A stretch of DNA of 64,000 bases from Alicyclobacillus sp. ALC3 (GCF_028751195.1 NZ_CP066785.1:62001-126000); one strand, 5' to 3'; counted from the first letter of the stretch, positions 8,838-17,462 are shown. Program-made: numbers and translations. The notes: a model not told the origin generated them from the letters alone.

Positions 8838-10233
8838 ATGTTGCGGTGCTTGATGTCCCGGTCGGTGTCAAGGTCTCAGGTCCGAAGTACTTGGTGAGCG
8901 CAGGTACCCAACGGTTCTGGATCTGATTGACGTAGTTGAGTGTTTGGGCATTCTGAGCGACTTGGTACCCCTGCGACAGGGCTTGCTGCTCACCGCCCGG
9001 ACCTGCGTTGTATGCTGATTCGGCTTCCACCGGATTGTTGCCAAATTCGTGGTACAGCTCGGAGAGGTACATGGCGCCAATCTGAATGTTTGTGGCTGGA
9101 TTCGACAGGTCGGCCATGACGCTGTTGCCGATGTATGTACCGTTCAGATACATGCCGGAAGCGGTGGACGGTTCGATTTGCATGAGTCCCATAGCTCCCG
9201 TAGATGAGGTCAGGACACCGCCCGAGCTGCTGTATTCGTTACCGCTTGATTCCTGGCTCATGACGCCAGCGATGAGTACCGCTGGAATGCGATACTGTGC
9301 CGCGGCCATCTCAATGTAGGTCTTCCAACGAGCCACGTTCTTGATGGTGTTTGGACTTGCGGGTCCGACTGCTGTCCCTGTAAAGGCTCCGGTGCCACTG
9401 GGGAACAGGACGGTTGCGACCATCGCCTGAACGTGTGGGTCGGTGATGGAGTAGTCTTGCGCCGCGATGAGACCGGCCAGTGTTTGTTCATTGAGCTTTG
9501 TCTTGGTGATGAAGAAGTGCCTTCCACCGTTGTCTGCCGGGACATGGGCAAACAGGCTCCATACGCGTGACCACGTATAGGTCCGCTTTGTCGACGACAG
9601 TTCGATGTGCCGCGTCCAAACCCCGTTACACCCGACGTGTCCGGAGGTGACCCAGTGGTATGTGTCGCTCAGTGTGCCGTCCCAGGTATTTGCGCGGACG
9701 AGCATGGTGACAGGCGTATAGCGCACCGACTGGACACACACGGTCTGTCCCGTTTTCGGGTTGACATGTGAGTGATAGGTGATCGTTTCGTCTTTGAAGG
9801 TTTGCCAAGTGAAGCTGGGTTTCAGGTCGTTGGCGTACTCGTAGGCGTTCGGTGGATTCAAGTTGTTGATCATTTTGCCAATCGCCAGCAGCACAGCAGG
9901 GGGCGTACCCACCTGCTGTTGTTCCACTTGGCTGATTTGAGACGGGCTGAGACCGGGTTGCCATGTGTCGGCCGCGTGCTGGTAGGTCAGTTTGAGCTCG
10001 GTATTTTTCGCAATCGTGGCACTGTCCAATGTGACGTTTGTCCCATTCACAGAGCCGTTCCCTGAACTCTTGTAGTCGCCAATGAGAAATCCGAACAGGG
10101 ACAGTGCGCCGATTAACAGTGCCAAGTAGCCCAATGACCCTCCACATCCAAGGTAAAGGAACATCTGTTTAATCACCCACACGAGCAGGTCTCGTGGATT
10201 CCTTGGGATGCGAAACGGGTTTGGGAACTTCAT
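8830..10233 (-). CDS. Membrane-anchored lytic transglycosylase (SLT fold, VirB1-like), 467 aa
   Basis: An N-terminal membrane segment (residues 33-55, rich in L, G and F) is followed by about 230 residues of unassigned extracellular sequence. A C-terminal SLT domain then spans about 310-440. Its landmarks are the catalytic glutamate in GVMSQESSGN, then STGAMGLMQIEPSTA and AESAYNAGPGG. Such enzymes open peptidoglycan for pilus or conjugation machines. The start overlaps the stop of the HD-GYP gene by 4 bases, so the pair forms one transcription unit driven from 10944-10987. Confidence 0.85.
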   Translation of the reverse strand: MKFPNPFRIPRNPRDLLVWVIKQMFLYLGCGGSLGYLALLIGALSLFGFLIGDYKSSGNGSVNGTNVTLDSATIAKNTELKLTYQHAADTWQPGLSPSQISQVEQQQVGTPPAVLLAIGKMINNLNPPNAYEYANDLKPSFTWQTFKDETITYHSHVNPKTGQTVCVQSVRYTPVTMLVRANTWDGTLSDTYHWVTSGHVGCNGVWTRHIELSSTKRTYTWSRVWSLFAHVPADNGGRHFFITKTKLNEQTLAGLIAAQDYSITDPHVQAMVATVLFPSGTGAFTGTAVGPASPNTIKNVARWKTYIEMAAAQYRIPAVLIAGVMSQESSGNEYSSSGGVLTSSTGAMGLMQIEPSTASGMYLNGTYIGNSVMADLSNPATNIQIGAMYLSELYHEFGNNPVEAESAYNAGPGGEQQALSQGYQVAQNAQTLNYVNQIQNRWVPALTKYFGPETLTPTGTSSTATLA

Positions 10234-10922
10234 CGCGCAGCGCCTAACACGAGGGATTCGGACACCTTGTGATGTGTGGATGCAAGCAGTTGAATGAACT
10301 CTTCCTCTTCGTGCAATAGCCCATCCACCAGATGTGGGTCGAATTGACTGCCAGCAAGGCGTCTCAATTCATCTCGGGTGCTCTTCCACGGCCAGGCCGT
10401 TTTGTAGGGGCGAACGCTCATCAGTGCGTCGATCACGTCGACCATTTTCACGACACGTGCGACCATGGGGATGTCATTCCCGGCCTTTCCTTCAGGATAG
10501 CCAGAACCATCGAAGTTCTCGTGGTGATACAAGGCCACCTGCTTGGCGTACGAGAACAGGGTTTCGTCAAAAGCAATCTGGTTTGTCACAAGGGTTCGCT
10601 CGACGTTTTCGATGATGTTGAACCCGTGATGAGCATGTTGGCGAATGTAGACTCTCTCGTCCGCTGTGAGAGCCCCTGGACGGAGCAACAGCTCACGCGG
10701 AATGGTTGTCTTCCCGACATCATGAAGCAGGGCTGCCAAGGCGAGTCGTGTAGTCTCCTCGCTATCCCATTCCAGCACGTACTCAGCGACGAACCGAGCG
10801 TAATCTGATACCCGTTGCACGTGGTTCATCGCGTCTGGTTCTACGTACTCTGCCACATAACTGATGGCCTCGAACATCGGCTGCAGTTGCTGTAATCCCA
10901 TCTCATTTGCGGTCAATTTCAA
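10230..10922 (-). CDS. HD-GYP domain protein (putative c-di-GMP phosphodiesterase), 230 aa
   Basis: Translation starts at TTG behind GAGGAGGCGAG. The HD signature is LAALLHDVGKTTIP (about residues 82-95). The GYP part is VALYHHENFDGSGYPEGKAG (about 150), followed by RVVKMVDVIDALMSVRPYK. These match the HHExxDGxGYP consensus of cyclic-di-GMP hydrolysing HD-GYP domains. There is no sensor domain beyond the first 50 residues. Its place in the transglycosylase operon suggests a link between second-messenger turnover and pilus or transfer activity. Confidence 0.85.
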   Translation of the reverse strand: MKLTANEMGLQQLQPMFEAISYVAEYVEPDAMNHVQRVSDYARFVAEYVLEWDSEETTRLALAALLHDVGKTTIPRELLLRPGALTADERVYIRQHAHHGFNIIENVERTLVTNQIAFDETLFSYAKQVALYHHENFDGSGYPEGKAGNDIPMVARVVKMVDVIDALMSVRPYKTAWPWKSTRDELRRLAGSQFDPHLVDGLLHEEEEFIQLLASTHHKVSESLVLGAAR

Positions 10923-10943
10923 GAGACTCGCCTCCTCGAAATC

Positions 10944-10987
10944 ACACTAGCACAGATTCAACGCGGGAATCCGCCATCTTTACGCCA
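10944..10987 (-). promoter_or_regulatory. TGGCG-repeat promoter 3 (HD-GYP/transglycosylase operon)
   Basis: TTGGCGTAAAGATGGCG is seen on the minus strand (half-sites complement of 10972-10976 and 10983-10987). TAGTGT (complement of 10944-10949) with an upstream TGC follows at the same 22-bp distance. The start codon at 10922 is about 15 bp past the expected transcription start. Confidence 0.65.
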
Positions 10988-11070
10988 ATGTGATTGGAGG
11001 GGGCGAACGAGTCAAAGCACGTGTGCAAACGGGAGGCATGTAGGCGGGGCGCAAATGGAGCGGTTGTTGT

Positions 11071-11154
11071 ACTACGTTAAAACCACGTGGTACTATGTTG
11101 TTGAGTAAGGCACTAAGTTTCTCAGTAATAAAACCTAAAATTTATTATTGAGAA
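11071..11154. repeat. Phased ACTAnGTT repeats plus AT-rich inverted repeat
   Basis: ACTACGTT (11071), ACTATGTT (11092) and ACTAAGTT (11112) recur at 21- and 20-bp steps, about two helical turns. The palindrome ACCACGTGGT (11082-11091) lies between the first two. The last repeat runs into a 14-bp inverted repeat (TTCTCAGTAATAAA at 11119-11132, with one mismatch at 11141-11154). This could be a regulator site or an iteron-like element; nothing here decides between them. Confidence 0.45.
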
Positions 11155-11193
11155 GTGAATTAAAGTGCTTCATGAGCGCATACTAAACTAAGT

Positions 11194-11229
11194 GCAAAAG
11201 CCCCAGCACGAATGTACTAGGGCTTTTGC
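11194..11229. terminator. Bidirectional intrinsic terminator
   Basis: A perfect 10-bp stem, GCAAAAGCCC/GGGCTTTTGC, surrounds a 16-base loop. The A and T runs inside the stem give a GGGCTTTT end on either strand. It lies 3' of the small gene at 11276-11395 and would end its transcript. Confidence 0.65.
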
Positions 11230-11275
11230 AGGGCCTGCTAGAGCTTCGTTCGGGCCTTTTACTGAGGCAGAGCAG

Positions 11276-11395
11276 TCAATCCTTGTCCGGGCCAGGACTT
11301 TGAGGGGATTGGCTGTTCGTCGTTTCGGACTCGATCTCCACTTCGAAATCGTGGAACAACCACCGCCAGATCAGACGAAAACGTATCTTCCTCAT
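11276..11395 (-). CDS. Small basic/acidic peptide of unknown function, 39 aa
   Basis: The start is set by AAGGAGG eight bases before ATG at 11395. The peptide begins with a basic aromatic stretch (MRKIRFRLIWRWLFHDF) and ends with an acidic and then S/P/Q-rich tail. I do not recognise it. It has its own likely promoter (11538-11566), a structured leader that can pair with its ribosome site (11398-11488), and a terminator (11194-11229). It therefore looks like a complete, regulated transcription unit. It could be a small membrane-active peptide or a signalling peptide. Confidence 0.55.
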   Translation of the reverse strand: MRKIRFRLIWRWLFHDFEVEIESETTNSQSPQSPGPDKD

Positions 11396-11397
11396 AT

Positions 11398-11488
11398 GGA
11401 CAACCTCCTTCCACCTTGCATTCAGAACATCGTGAAATGTCCCGAACGAAAGCTCCGAGGCCACAGAGCCAAGTGGAAGGGGTTGTCC
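11398..11488 (-). promoter_or_regulatory. Structured leader that can sequester the ribosome binding site of the 39-aa peptide gene
   Basis: On the minus strand, GGACAACCCCTTCCACTTGG (complement of 11469-11488) pairs with CAAGGTGGAAGGAGGTTGTC, with one bulge (complement of 11398-11418). The second arm contains the AAGGAGG ribosome site. The roughly 50-base insert holds smaller stems (GCTC/GAGC and GACAT/ATGTT). The layout is that of an attenuated or ligand-controlled leader. A small inverted-repeat element is the alternative. Confidence 0.5.
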
Positions 11489-11537
11489 AACAAACGAATA
11501 CTCCAGGGTACACACTGAGATGTACGCCTACTATTCT

Positions 11538-11566
11538 ATCATGCTTTGCAGTGGGCAGACGCTCAA
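11538..11566 (-). promoter_or_regulatory. Candidate sigma-A-type promoter of the 39-aa peptide gene
   Basis: TTGAGC (complement of 11561-11566), a 17-bp spacer and CATGAT (complement of 11538-11543) are seen on the minus strand, about 50 bases upstream of the structured leader. Confidence 0.4.
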
Positions 11567-11636
11567 TCCGGTTCAACGGCATTGAGGCTTGGAAACAGCA
11601 CAGCCCCGGCGCAATCGACCGAGGCCATTGTGAACC

Positions 11637-12104
11637 TTAGTTGAAGTTGTTCCCACCGCCCGGGATGAGCACGGGTTTTTCGTCGAACTTGTGCGCTTCT
11701 TTCTCGGCTTTGGCAGCTCTGTCCTTTCTCCACTTCTTCCACTTGTACCAGAAGCGCCATACCACGAGAAGGAGGATAACTTCCTCCACGAGCACCCATG
11801 GCAGCGGTATCCACACCACGTATCCGGTCCAGAAGGCGGAACGACTCCACACACGCGCTCTCGCCACGAAATGTTTGCGTATGCTGTTCTTATCGAACCA
11901 GGCGAACTCTTTGAACAGCATCGGGGCGATGAACTCCGTCATGACATATACGACAGGGACAATACCAATCGTCCACGCGCCTACCTCCCACCACCTTATG
12001 GCATGGTGCACGAGTAGGAAAAATCGTGCGATAGGCGTATTGATGATGTGGTTCAAACGCTGCAACACGTGTAGGAGTAAGTGGAAGGCGTGCTGGACGG
12101 TCAT
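11637..12104 (-). CDS. Integral membrane protein of unknown function, 155 aa
   Basis: A ribosome site (AGGTGA) precedes the ATG. There are three likely membrane segments, at about residues 20-35, 40-62 (VGAWTIGIVPVVYVMTEFI) and 95-117 (WIPLPWVLVEEVILLLVVWRF). A lysine-rich cytosolic tail (KWKKWRKDRAAKAEKEAHK) follows. It resembles in style the membrane protein encoded at 12971-13453, which also ends in a charged tail. Both lie between the Tad and type IV secretion operons and may be minor components of the latter. I do not recognise the family. Confidence 0.6.
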   Translation of the reverse strand: MTVQHAFHLLLHVLQRLNHIINTPIARFFLLVHHAIRWWEVGAWTIGIVPVVYVMTEFIAPMLFKEFAWFDKNSIRKHFVARARVWSRSAFWTGYVVWIPLPWVLVEEVILLLVVWRFWYKWKKWRKDRAAKAEKEAHKFDEKPVLIPGGGNNFN

Positions 12105-12205
12105 GTGTGTTCACCTCTCAAGATGAGGGTACCAAATTACGCGACGTGATGTTGGCGGTTCCGGTTGTGATTTGAGCCAGCAGGTGTACGTCGTCCTCGG
12201 AGATG

Positions 12206-12234
12206 AAAAACGACCCCCGACTCGGAGGCCGTTT
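12206..12234 (-). terminator. Intrinsic terminator after the zinc-ribbon membrane protein gene
   Basis: On the minus strand, AAACGGCCTCCgagtcGGGGGTCGTTTTT forms an interrupted stem (AAACG/CGTTT outer, CC-CC/GG-GG inner) ending in a five-T run, 17 bases after the stop at 12252. Confidence 0.65.
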
Positions 12235-12251
12235 CCCCTTAAAAGAAAGGT

Positions 12252-12734
12252 TTACTCGACCGTTGATGCGACTTCCTCATCGGCCGGGGAAGTGTAGCTT
12301 GGTTGATTCACAAAGACCGTACCGCATTTGTTGCACAAAAATTTGAGCTGCCAATCGCTATACAATTGAGGCCACACGTTCTGGTTATACCGCAGTCTGG
12401 TGTAGCCCCAGTATGCAAGTGCCAACCCGACGATGAGCATGACAATGCCGATACCGTGCGTGATTTTGGACAAACCAAAGAGTACCAAGACAATGCTTAA
12501 TATCACCTGCCACCGCAAGCGTTTCTTTGCGGGTGCCGCGGTCATAGCTCCCACCGCTGTCTGTTGAGTGCCGGTGGTTCTGCTCTTGGCTGTTCCTACG
12601 CCAAGGCCACCGCGACCGACACCAACGCCAGCCGTTCTCGTCGAGGTATTTACGACTGAGGTGCCGTGGGCGTTTAAGATGGAAAAGCTTTGGCAGTTGT
12701 CGCTGCCGCATGATGGACAAAGAATTGCGCTCAC
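12252..12734 (-). CDS. Zinc-ribbon membrane protein, about 160 aa
   Basis: A GTG at 12734 behind AGAGGG is preferred; an ATG at 12773 has no ribosome site. The N-terminus carries CPSCGSD and the C-terminal region carries FLCNKCGTVF, two CxxC pairs that probably bind one zinc. Between them are a G/T-rich linker and two membrane segments (about residues 80-98 and 100-120). Proteins with a zinc ribbon split by two membrane spans are common and mostly uncharacterised. It has its own terminator, so it is a single-gene unit. Confidence 0.6.
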   Translation of the reverse strand: MSAILCPSCGSDNCQSFSILNAHGTSVVNTSTRTAGVGVGRGGLGVGTAKSRTTGTQQTAVGAMTAAPAKKRLRWQVILSIVLVLFGLSKITHGIGIVMLIVGLALAYWGYTRLRYNQNVWPQLYSDWQLKFLCNKCGTVFVNQPSYTSPADEEVASTVE

Positions 12735-12819
12735 CAAACCTACCCTCTTCCACTGTGATGTCACATTTTTCAATGGTAACTTCTACATCACACGCTATTT
12801 CCCTTTACGCTTGGTTTCA

Positions 12820-13017
12820 TATTCCAGTTCACGTAGTCGATTGCACCGTGGTCGAATTTTTAGGACACGGTATATCAATCCTCGTTTTTTCCGCCATCCA
12901 CCACCTGAAACTTGTCCTTATTCCAGTTCACGTAGTCGATTGTACCGTGGTCGAATTTTTAGGACACGGTTTAGGAATCCTCGTTTTTTCCGCCATCCAC
13001 TACGTGAAACTTGTCCT
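12820..13017. repeat. 99-bp tandem duplication across the 3' end of a membrane protein gene
   Basis: Unit 1 (12820-12918) and unit 2 (12919-13017) are nearly identical, with about eight differences. Each contains an ACCGTG...CACGGT hairpin. Unit 2 holds the last codons and stop of the gene at 12971-13453. Unit 1 is a noncoding copy lying after that stop. Confidence 0.8.
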
Positions 13018-13453
13018 TACGAATATTCTGGCCCAGAAATAGTGCTTCTCGCTCCCGAGCGGCTCTCAGTTCAGCTTCGAACCTCTCGTCCACTTCCCTT
13101 TGATCGTAGTAATACCTGCCTTCCGCCTTGGCCTGAGTGAGTGAACGTGCCTCCATCCCCTCAACAAACCACACGACCAGAAGAAACCCATATATCAGTA
13201 GGGCGGGAATGCCGAGCACGATCCACAGGAGGATCTCGGTTCCCCAGTATGGTAGTGCAAACCACCATGCGTAGAAGATCCAGAGTGCCCACATACCGGT
13301 TATACGGGCTATCCGGAGCATTTCAGCATCGTCCTCTGGGTGTAGGCCAGGCGCCACAATGACCCATGGCACAAGAAAGACGTAGAGTGCCGCGATGGCC
13401 GGCCCCCACCAGTGCAGCGCATTATGGAATTGAATGAGTCGCTCGGCAAACAT
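12971..13453 (-). CDS. Membrane protein with charged C-terminal tail, about 160 aa
   Basis: The start is set by GGGAGTG seven bases before ATG at 13453. Four hydrophobic segments are visible, including PAIAALYVFLVPWVIVA, TGMWALWIFYAWWFALPYW and WIVLGIPALLIYGFLLVVWF. The tail after residue 110 is strongly charged (VDERFEAELRAAREREALF) and probably helical. It lies directly after the VirB6-like gene. The topology would fit a VirB8/VirB3-type helper but I see no diagnostic motif. The 3' end sits in the second unit of a 99-bp tandem duplication. Confidence 0.6.
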   Translation of the reverse strand: MFAERLIQFHNALHWWGPAIAALYVFLVPWVIVAPGLHPEDDAEMLRIARITGMWALWIFYAWWFALPYWGTEILLWIVLGIPALLIYGFLLVVWFVEGMEARSLTQAKAEGRYYYDQREVDERFEAELRAAREREALFLGQNIRKDKFHVVDGGKNEDS

Positions 13454-13527
13454 CGCAGACACTCCCTTCAATGTCTTTTAAGTGTAGCAAATCAAACGTT
13501 GTGCATTGGAGGCTTTCAGGACCGAAT

Positions 13528-15543
13528 CTAATGCCCGTTTACAATGGCTTTCCTTGCGTCGTACAAGAACGCGTTGGTACCTGCCGTTTTCGTCTTCAGC
13601 GGGTCTTTCGGTGGCGTGACTGCTACCCTGCCGGCGACTACGGCCTCTTTTGCTTTGCGGTCTAACTGTGCCGGCTGATAGGTTGCATACGCCTTTCGAT
13701 ACGCTTCCTGAGCGGCTGGCGTGTAGCTGCCGAGATTCGGCAGATGTTGGCCAACATCCCACTGTTGCTGTGCTGTCTCCGAGAGGTTCTGTGCGTCCCT
13801 CGGTGACACGCCGGATTCACGGAGTTGATTCACAAACTCGTTTCTGGCCGCAGAGTGCTTCTGCTCCGCGGGAGACGACAGTCCCTGAAATGTGTTGTTC
13901 TGTGCGTCATACAGATGGCTGATGCCGGGTACCCGTGCGGCTATGGCATTGTTTTGCATGACCTCTTTAATGTGGTCACGCGCGGTTTCCAATCGTTCTT
14001 GCCGAAGCTCTCGGTTGGCCAGGTGGCGTTGAGCTTTGTTTGCAACCGCGTCGGTCATGGCGGAAACCGGTCGGCCAATGAAGCGTTTGTTGCCCAAGGA
14101 TGACCCGATGGACCTTGCGATCTTGTTCTTGCCCTTTGCAGATAAGTCACCGGCCTTGCCTCGGATGCCCCCTTCGTTCTGGAGTCCCTTCCACCCAGTC
14201 GTTGCCCATGTTCCAAGATTGCTGTGTGCAAAGGCGTGTTTCGTGGCTTGTACTGTTCTTCCGATTTCTCCAGCCGTGTGCGTGCGTGTGAGTGGCAGGC
14301 TCTTGCCACGTGCGCCACCCCTGGCTCCACCCGACCCAGTACCGAACCCCCGTGCACCCCCACTGGCGGCCTCAAGACCCACACCGCCATTGCGAATCGG
14401 GTCACCCTCTGCACCGTACTTCTGATGCATCATGATGTCGTCCATCGAGGCACCGGCTTGTACGGCTCCTGCGTGTACCTCACTCTTGTCACCGATTTTC
14501 GTTTTAGCCAAGTTCTTTGCCCACTTTGTATTGTCTACCTTGCGGAACGCTTTCCCCGCAGCAGCGCGTCCGGTACGGAGACTGGCCTTGCCGAGCAGGT
14601 CTCCGGTCATCCCAGCTCCGGCAGCCATCGCCATGCTGCCCCACGCCATACCGTGGTTGGCTCCAATCATCGAGGCACCAAATCCCTGCGCGACCATGTC
14701 AATGAGTTTCCGCATATACGTGGCAGACGCCAGGAGTCCAATCGTCCCTGCGAAGGAGACGAACACATCGGCGGCTGTCAATGCACCGCCACCGGTTGGA
14801 CTGGCCACGGCGCTGGCTACACCAAATACGACCGCCTGGCCGAATGGAATGGCCATCTGGTAGATCCACTCGGTCCACCACATCTTCGCGATGCCACGTG
14901 TCTTGTCGTTCGCATAGAACGCCATCGCGAGCGGGAAAAACAGCATCCATACATAGAGGAACAACGCCCGGAACTGGTACACAATCCACACGACGATGGA
15001 TAGAACCGCCTGCAAGAGGTTCACGGCTGACCCGAGCAGTTGCTGACCCCCTGTATGCGAAGGGGTCGACGCAGAGAAATTCGATAGGGAGTGTGGCAGA
15101 CTCAGGAAGTAGTCGCTGAGGTAGTAGAACATCTGCGTCACCAACACCGCGAGGTGGGAGCCCTGCCAAATCAGGATGGCCGAGATGATGAGACTGAGGA
15201 CTCCCTTCTTCAACCGTTCCCGCTGAATGGAACTCTCAGCCGCCCCTGCCACCTGGATGGCAAGAAGATAGATGGAGCCTAGCAGGAACGCCCAGCCAAA
15301 CGCCCAAAAGGAGAGGGAAAACAGTTTGAGTGATGCGACTGCCTTCGGGTCCATGAGATTCGAGAAATTTCCTGAACCCCACGGAGGCGGGTTGCCATGC
15401 GGGAAGAATCCACTACCGAGGATGATGTTCCCCATGACCGAGTGCGTCAGACCCTTGACGGATACTGCTTTGGTTACCAACGCACTGATGCCCGTAGCCA
15501 GCACGTTCAGGATGCCTGCAATGATGCTTCCAAACCAACTCAA
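13528..15543 (-). CDS. VirB6/TrbL-like polytopic conjugation channel protein, 671 aa
   Basis: The N-terminal 330 residues are polytopic, with spans near 75-100, 115-140 and 165-195 and further hydrophobic stretches to about 320. Next comes a long hydrophilic, A/G/K/R-rich C-terminal domain (GGARGFGTGSGGARGGARGK and similar). This split between a membrane core and a long soluble tail is typical of VirB6/TrbL-type proteins of Gram-positive type IV secretion systems. The start overlaps the VirB4 stop by 4 bases. The VirB4-VirB6 gene order also supports the call. Confidence 0.75.
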   Translation of the reverse strand: MSWFGSIIAGILNVLATGISALVTKAVSVKGLTHSVMGNIILGSGFFPHGNPPPWGSGNFSNLMDPKAVASLKLFSLSFWAFGWAFLLGSIYLLAIQVAGAAESSIQRERLKKGVLSLIISAILIWQGSHLAVLVTQMFYYLSDYFLSLPHSLSNFSASTPSHTGGQQLLGSAVNLLQAVLSIVVWIVYQFRALFLYVWMLFFPLAMAFYANDKTRGIAKMWWTEWIYQMAIPFGQAVVFGVASAVASPTGGGALTAADVFVSFAGTIGLLASATYMRKLIDMVAQGFGASMIGANHGMAWGSMAMAAGAGMTGDLLGKASLRTGRAAAGKAFRKVDNTKWAKNLAKTKIGDKSEVHAGAVQAGASMDDIMMHQKYGAEGDPIRNGGVGLEAASGGARGFGTGSGGARGGARGKSLPLTRTHTAGEIGRTVQATKHAFAHSNLGTWATTGWKGLQNEGGIRGKAGDLSAKGKNKIARSIGSSLGNKRFIGRPVSAMTDAVANKAQRHLANRELRQERLETARDHIKEVMQNNAIAARVPGISHLYDAQNNTFQGLSSPAEQKHSAARNEFVNQLRESGVSPRDAQNLSETAQQQWDVGQHLPNLGSYTPAAQEAYRKAYATYQPAQLDRKAKEAVVAGRVAVTPPKDPLKTKTAGTNAFLYDARKAIVNGH

Positions 15544-17462
15544 GCGAGCTCCCTCCTTTGCATCGCAAGCTGATGTTCAGACTGCGCAAAGGTTGTCGAG
15601 AACAGCTCTGCCTCTTCATCGAATGCGTTGAGTTGGTTGTAGAACACTTCCTCGCCGACGATCCAGCGCCCCTTGCCTTTGCGGAACCCAACCAGGTCGT
15701 CAAACTCCTGGTCTTCGAGGCCAAACACTTCCATGACGGCATCCTTGTCGCTCTTGGCCTGCTTGAGGAGGACCTTGGTGGCACTGTTCTGCACAATGGC
15801 GCGGCCGTGTTCGTTTTCGGCGAACTTTAAGAAGTCCTGACTCGCGGCCACGGCTGACCCGGACCGTTTCCGGATACGACGAAAGACGTCCTCAAGGAAG
15901 TGCGCGTGGTCTTCGGACTCGAGCATCTTCTGTGCCTCGTCGATGATGACGCGCTTGCGCATGTTCACGTTCTTCTTTACGAAGCGCTCAATCACCCATT
16001 CCAACACCACTTGCATGCCAAGCTTCCGTGCCAGAGACTTTTCACTGAGACTCGACAAGTCAAAGTGGATGATCGGCGTGTCCTGAAGTTCGACGTTGGA
16101 ATAGCAGTCGAACATGCCCTCGGTACCGTCTTCACGGAACCGACGCAGGCGCATGAGCAGTTCTTCCAGGCGGTTATCTTCGTCCGCTGCCCGTTGAAGT
16201 TTCGTGTAAAAGTCCGAGAATCGGGGTTGAGACCGCTTCTGGCGGATGATCAGGCGATCCCCTTTGGCATCACGTTCCCAACTGTCCTTTCGTTCGTAGA
16301 GAGATTCCGGATCGGGTGTGAACTGAAAGTCCTCTTCATACATCTTCTGCAGCAGGTTGTTGATGCTGGCGGTGGTGTAGGCGTCCAGGTGGTCCGTGTC
16401 GCTGTGTAAGTGCGCCATGCTGCTGATCAGTCGTTCCATCTCACTGATCTTTTCCTTGATGTCGACAAACCTGCGAATGGTCCCATCTGGCAGCTTCTCT
16501 TCTTCCTCAGACAGTTCGAACGGGTTGAACTTGTGCGGCGAGCGCTCGTCGATTCGGATCGTCACACCGCCGAGCGCATTGACCAGGGCACCGTATTCGC
16601 CATCGTAGTCTACGATCACGTGTCGGATGCCGAAGGCTGCGGAGCGAGACACGAGGCCCTTGAGCAGAAAGCTTTTGCCGCCACCAGACGTGCCAATGAC
16701 GATCATGTTGTGGTTGGCCAGATTCTCATGCCAGGCGTCGTATCGGTTCAAGTGACCGGACGACCAGTCGATCCCGATTGGAACACCGTACTCATGACTG
16801 AAATGCGAGTTCGTGAACGGGAAGGCATTGGCGAGGGCAGTGGCTGTCATTTCAATCGGATGGCGCAGCACGTTCTCCCCGATTGGCGCAACGGCTCGCA
16901 GACCCAAGTCGTGTTCCTTATACGCCTCCCGAATGAGGAAGCCCTCAAAGCCTTCTCTCTCGATTCGCTCACAGGCGGCGACAAATTCGTCACGGTCCGG
17001 GGACGACACCGTAAAAATGAGCGTCACGTAGAAGAGACGTTCAATCCCCAGACGAAGCTCTTCGCGCTCTCTTTCGAGCAGCTGGTACTGTTGCTGCAGG
17101 AACGCGATCTGCTTGTTGGTGCCCGCCTTTTGCTCACCAAGAATCTCGGCCTCGATCTTGGTCATCATCTTCGTTCGCTTGGACATTGCGAGAGCGTTGT
17201 CCCCTGGGTCGACGTGGATGCCAATGTGAACGTCTGCACCGATGTGAAAAAAGCGGTTGAGATACGCGAAATGGACTGTGGATGGGAGTCCCGTCACGTA
17301 GTACGTCTTGGTGTATCCACTTGGAGAGACAAAGATTTCTGTGTCTCGAACCTCGATGCCATCTGCCACGGTCATGAGGTCATGAATGGTCGGTGCATGC
17401 TCGCCAAGGACACTTGGATCATCGAGATAGACCTTTTTTGTAGCCTTACGCTTCGCCGACAT
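15540..17462 (-). CDS. VirB4/TraE-family conjugation ATPase, 640 aa
   Basis: Walker A is MIVIGTSGGGKSFLLKGLVS (about residues 245-262). It is followed by HVIVDYDGEYGALVNALGG, a hallmark of VirB4 ATPases. Walker B is KRVIIDEAQKMLES (about 500) and the end carries AVAASQDFLKFAENEHGR. A coiled-coil stretch, QQQYQLLEREREELRLGIER, lies near 125-145. The enzyme powers substrate transfer and pilus biogenesis at the inner face of the membrane. It overlaps the next two conjugation genes at both ends. The N-terminal VirB4-type segment appears to be encoded by the separate gene at 17446-18198. Confidence 0.9.
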   Translation of the reverse strand: MSAKRKATKKVYLDDPSVLGEHAPTIHDLMTVADGIEVRDTEIFVSPSGYTKTYYVTGLPSTVHFAYLNRFFHIGADVHIGIHVDPGDNALAMSKRTKMMTKIEAEILGEQKAGTNKQIAFLQQQYQLLEREREELRLGIERLFYVTLIFTVSSPDRDEFVAACERIEREGFEGFLIREAYKEHDLGLRAVAPIGENVLRHPIEMTATALANAFPFTNSHFSHEYGVPIGIDWSSGHLNRYDAWHENLANHNMIVIGTSGGGKSFLLKGLVSRSAAFGIRHVIVDYDGEYGALVNALGGVTIRIDERSPHKFNPFELSEEEEKLPDGTIRRFVDIKEKISEMERLISSMAHLHSDTDHLDAYTTASINNLLQKMYEEDFQFTPDPESLYERKDSWERDAKGDRLIIRQKRSQPRFSDFYTKLQRAADEDNRLEELLMRLRRFREDGTEGMFDCYSNVELQDTPIIHFDLSSLSEKSLARKLGMQVVLEWVIERFVKKNVNMRKRVIIDEAQKMLESEDHAHFLEDVFRRIRKRSGSAVAASQDFLKFAENEHGRAIVQNSATKVLLKQAKSDKDAVMEVFGLEDQEFDDLVGFRKGKGRWIVGEEVFYNQLNAFDEEAELFSTTFAQSEHQLAMQRRELA

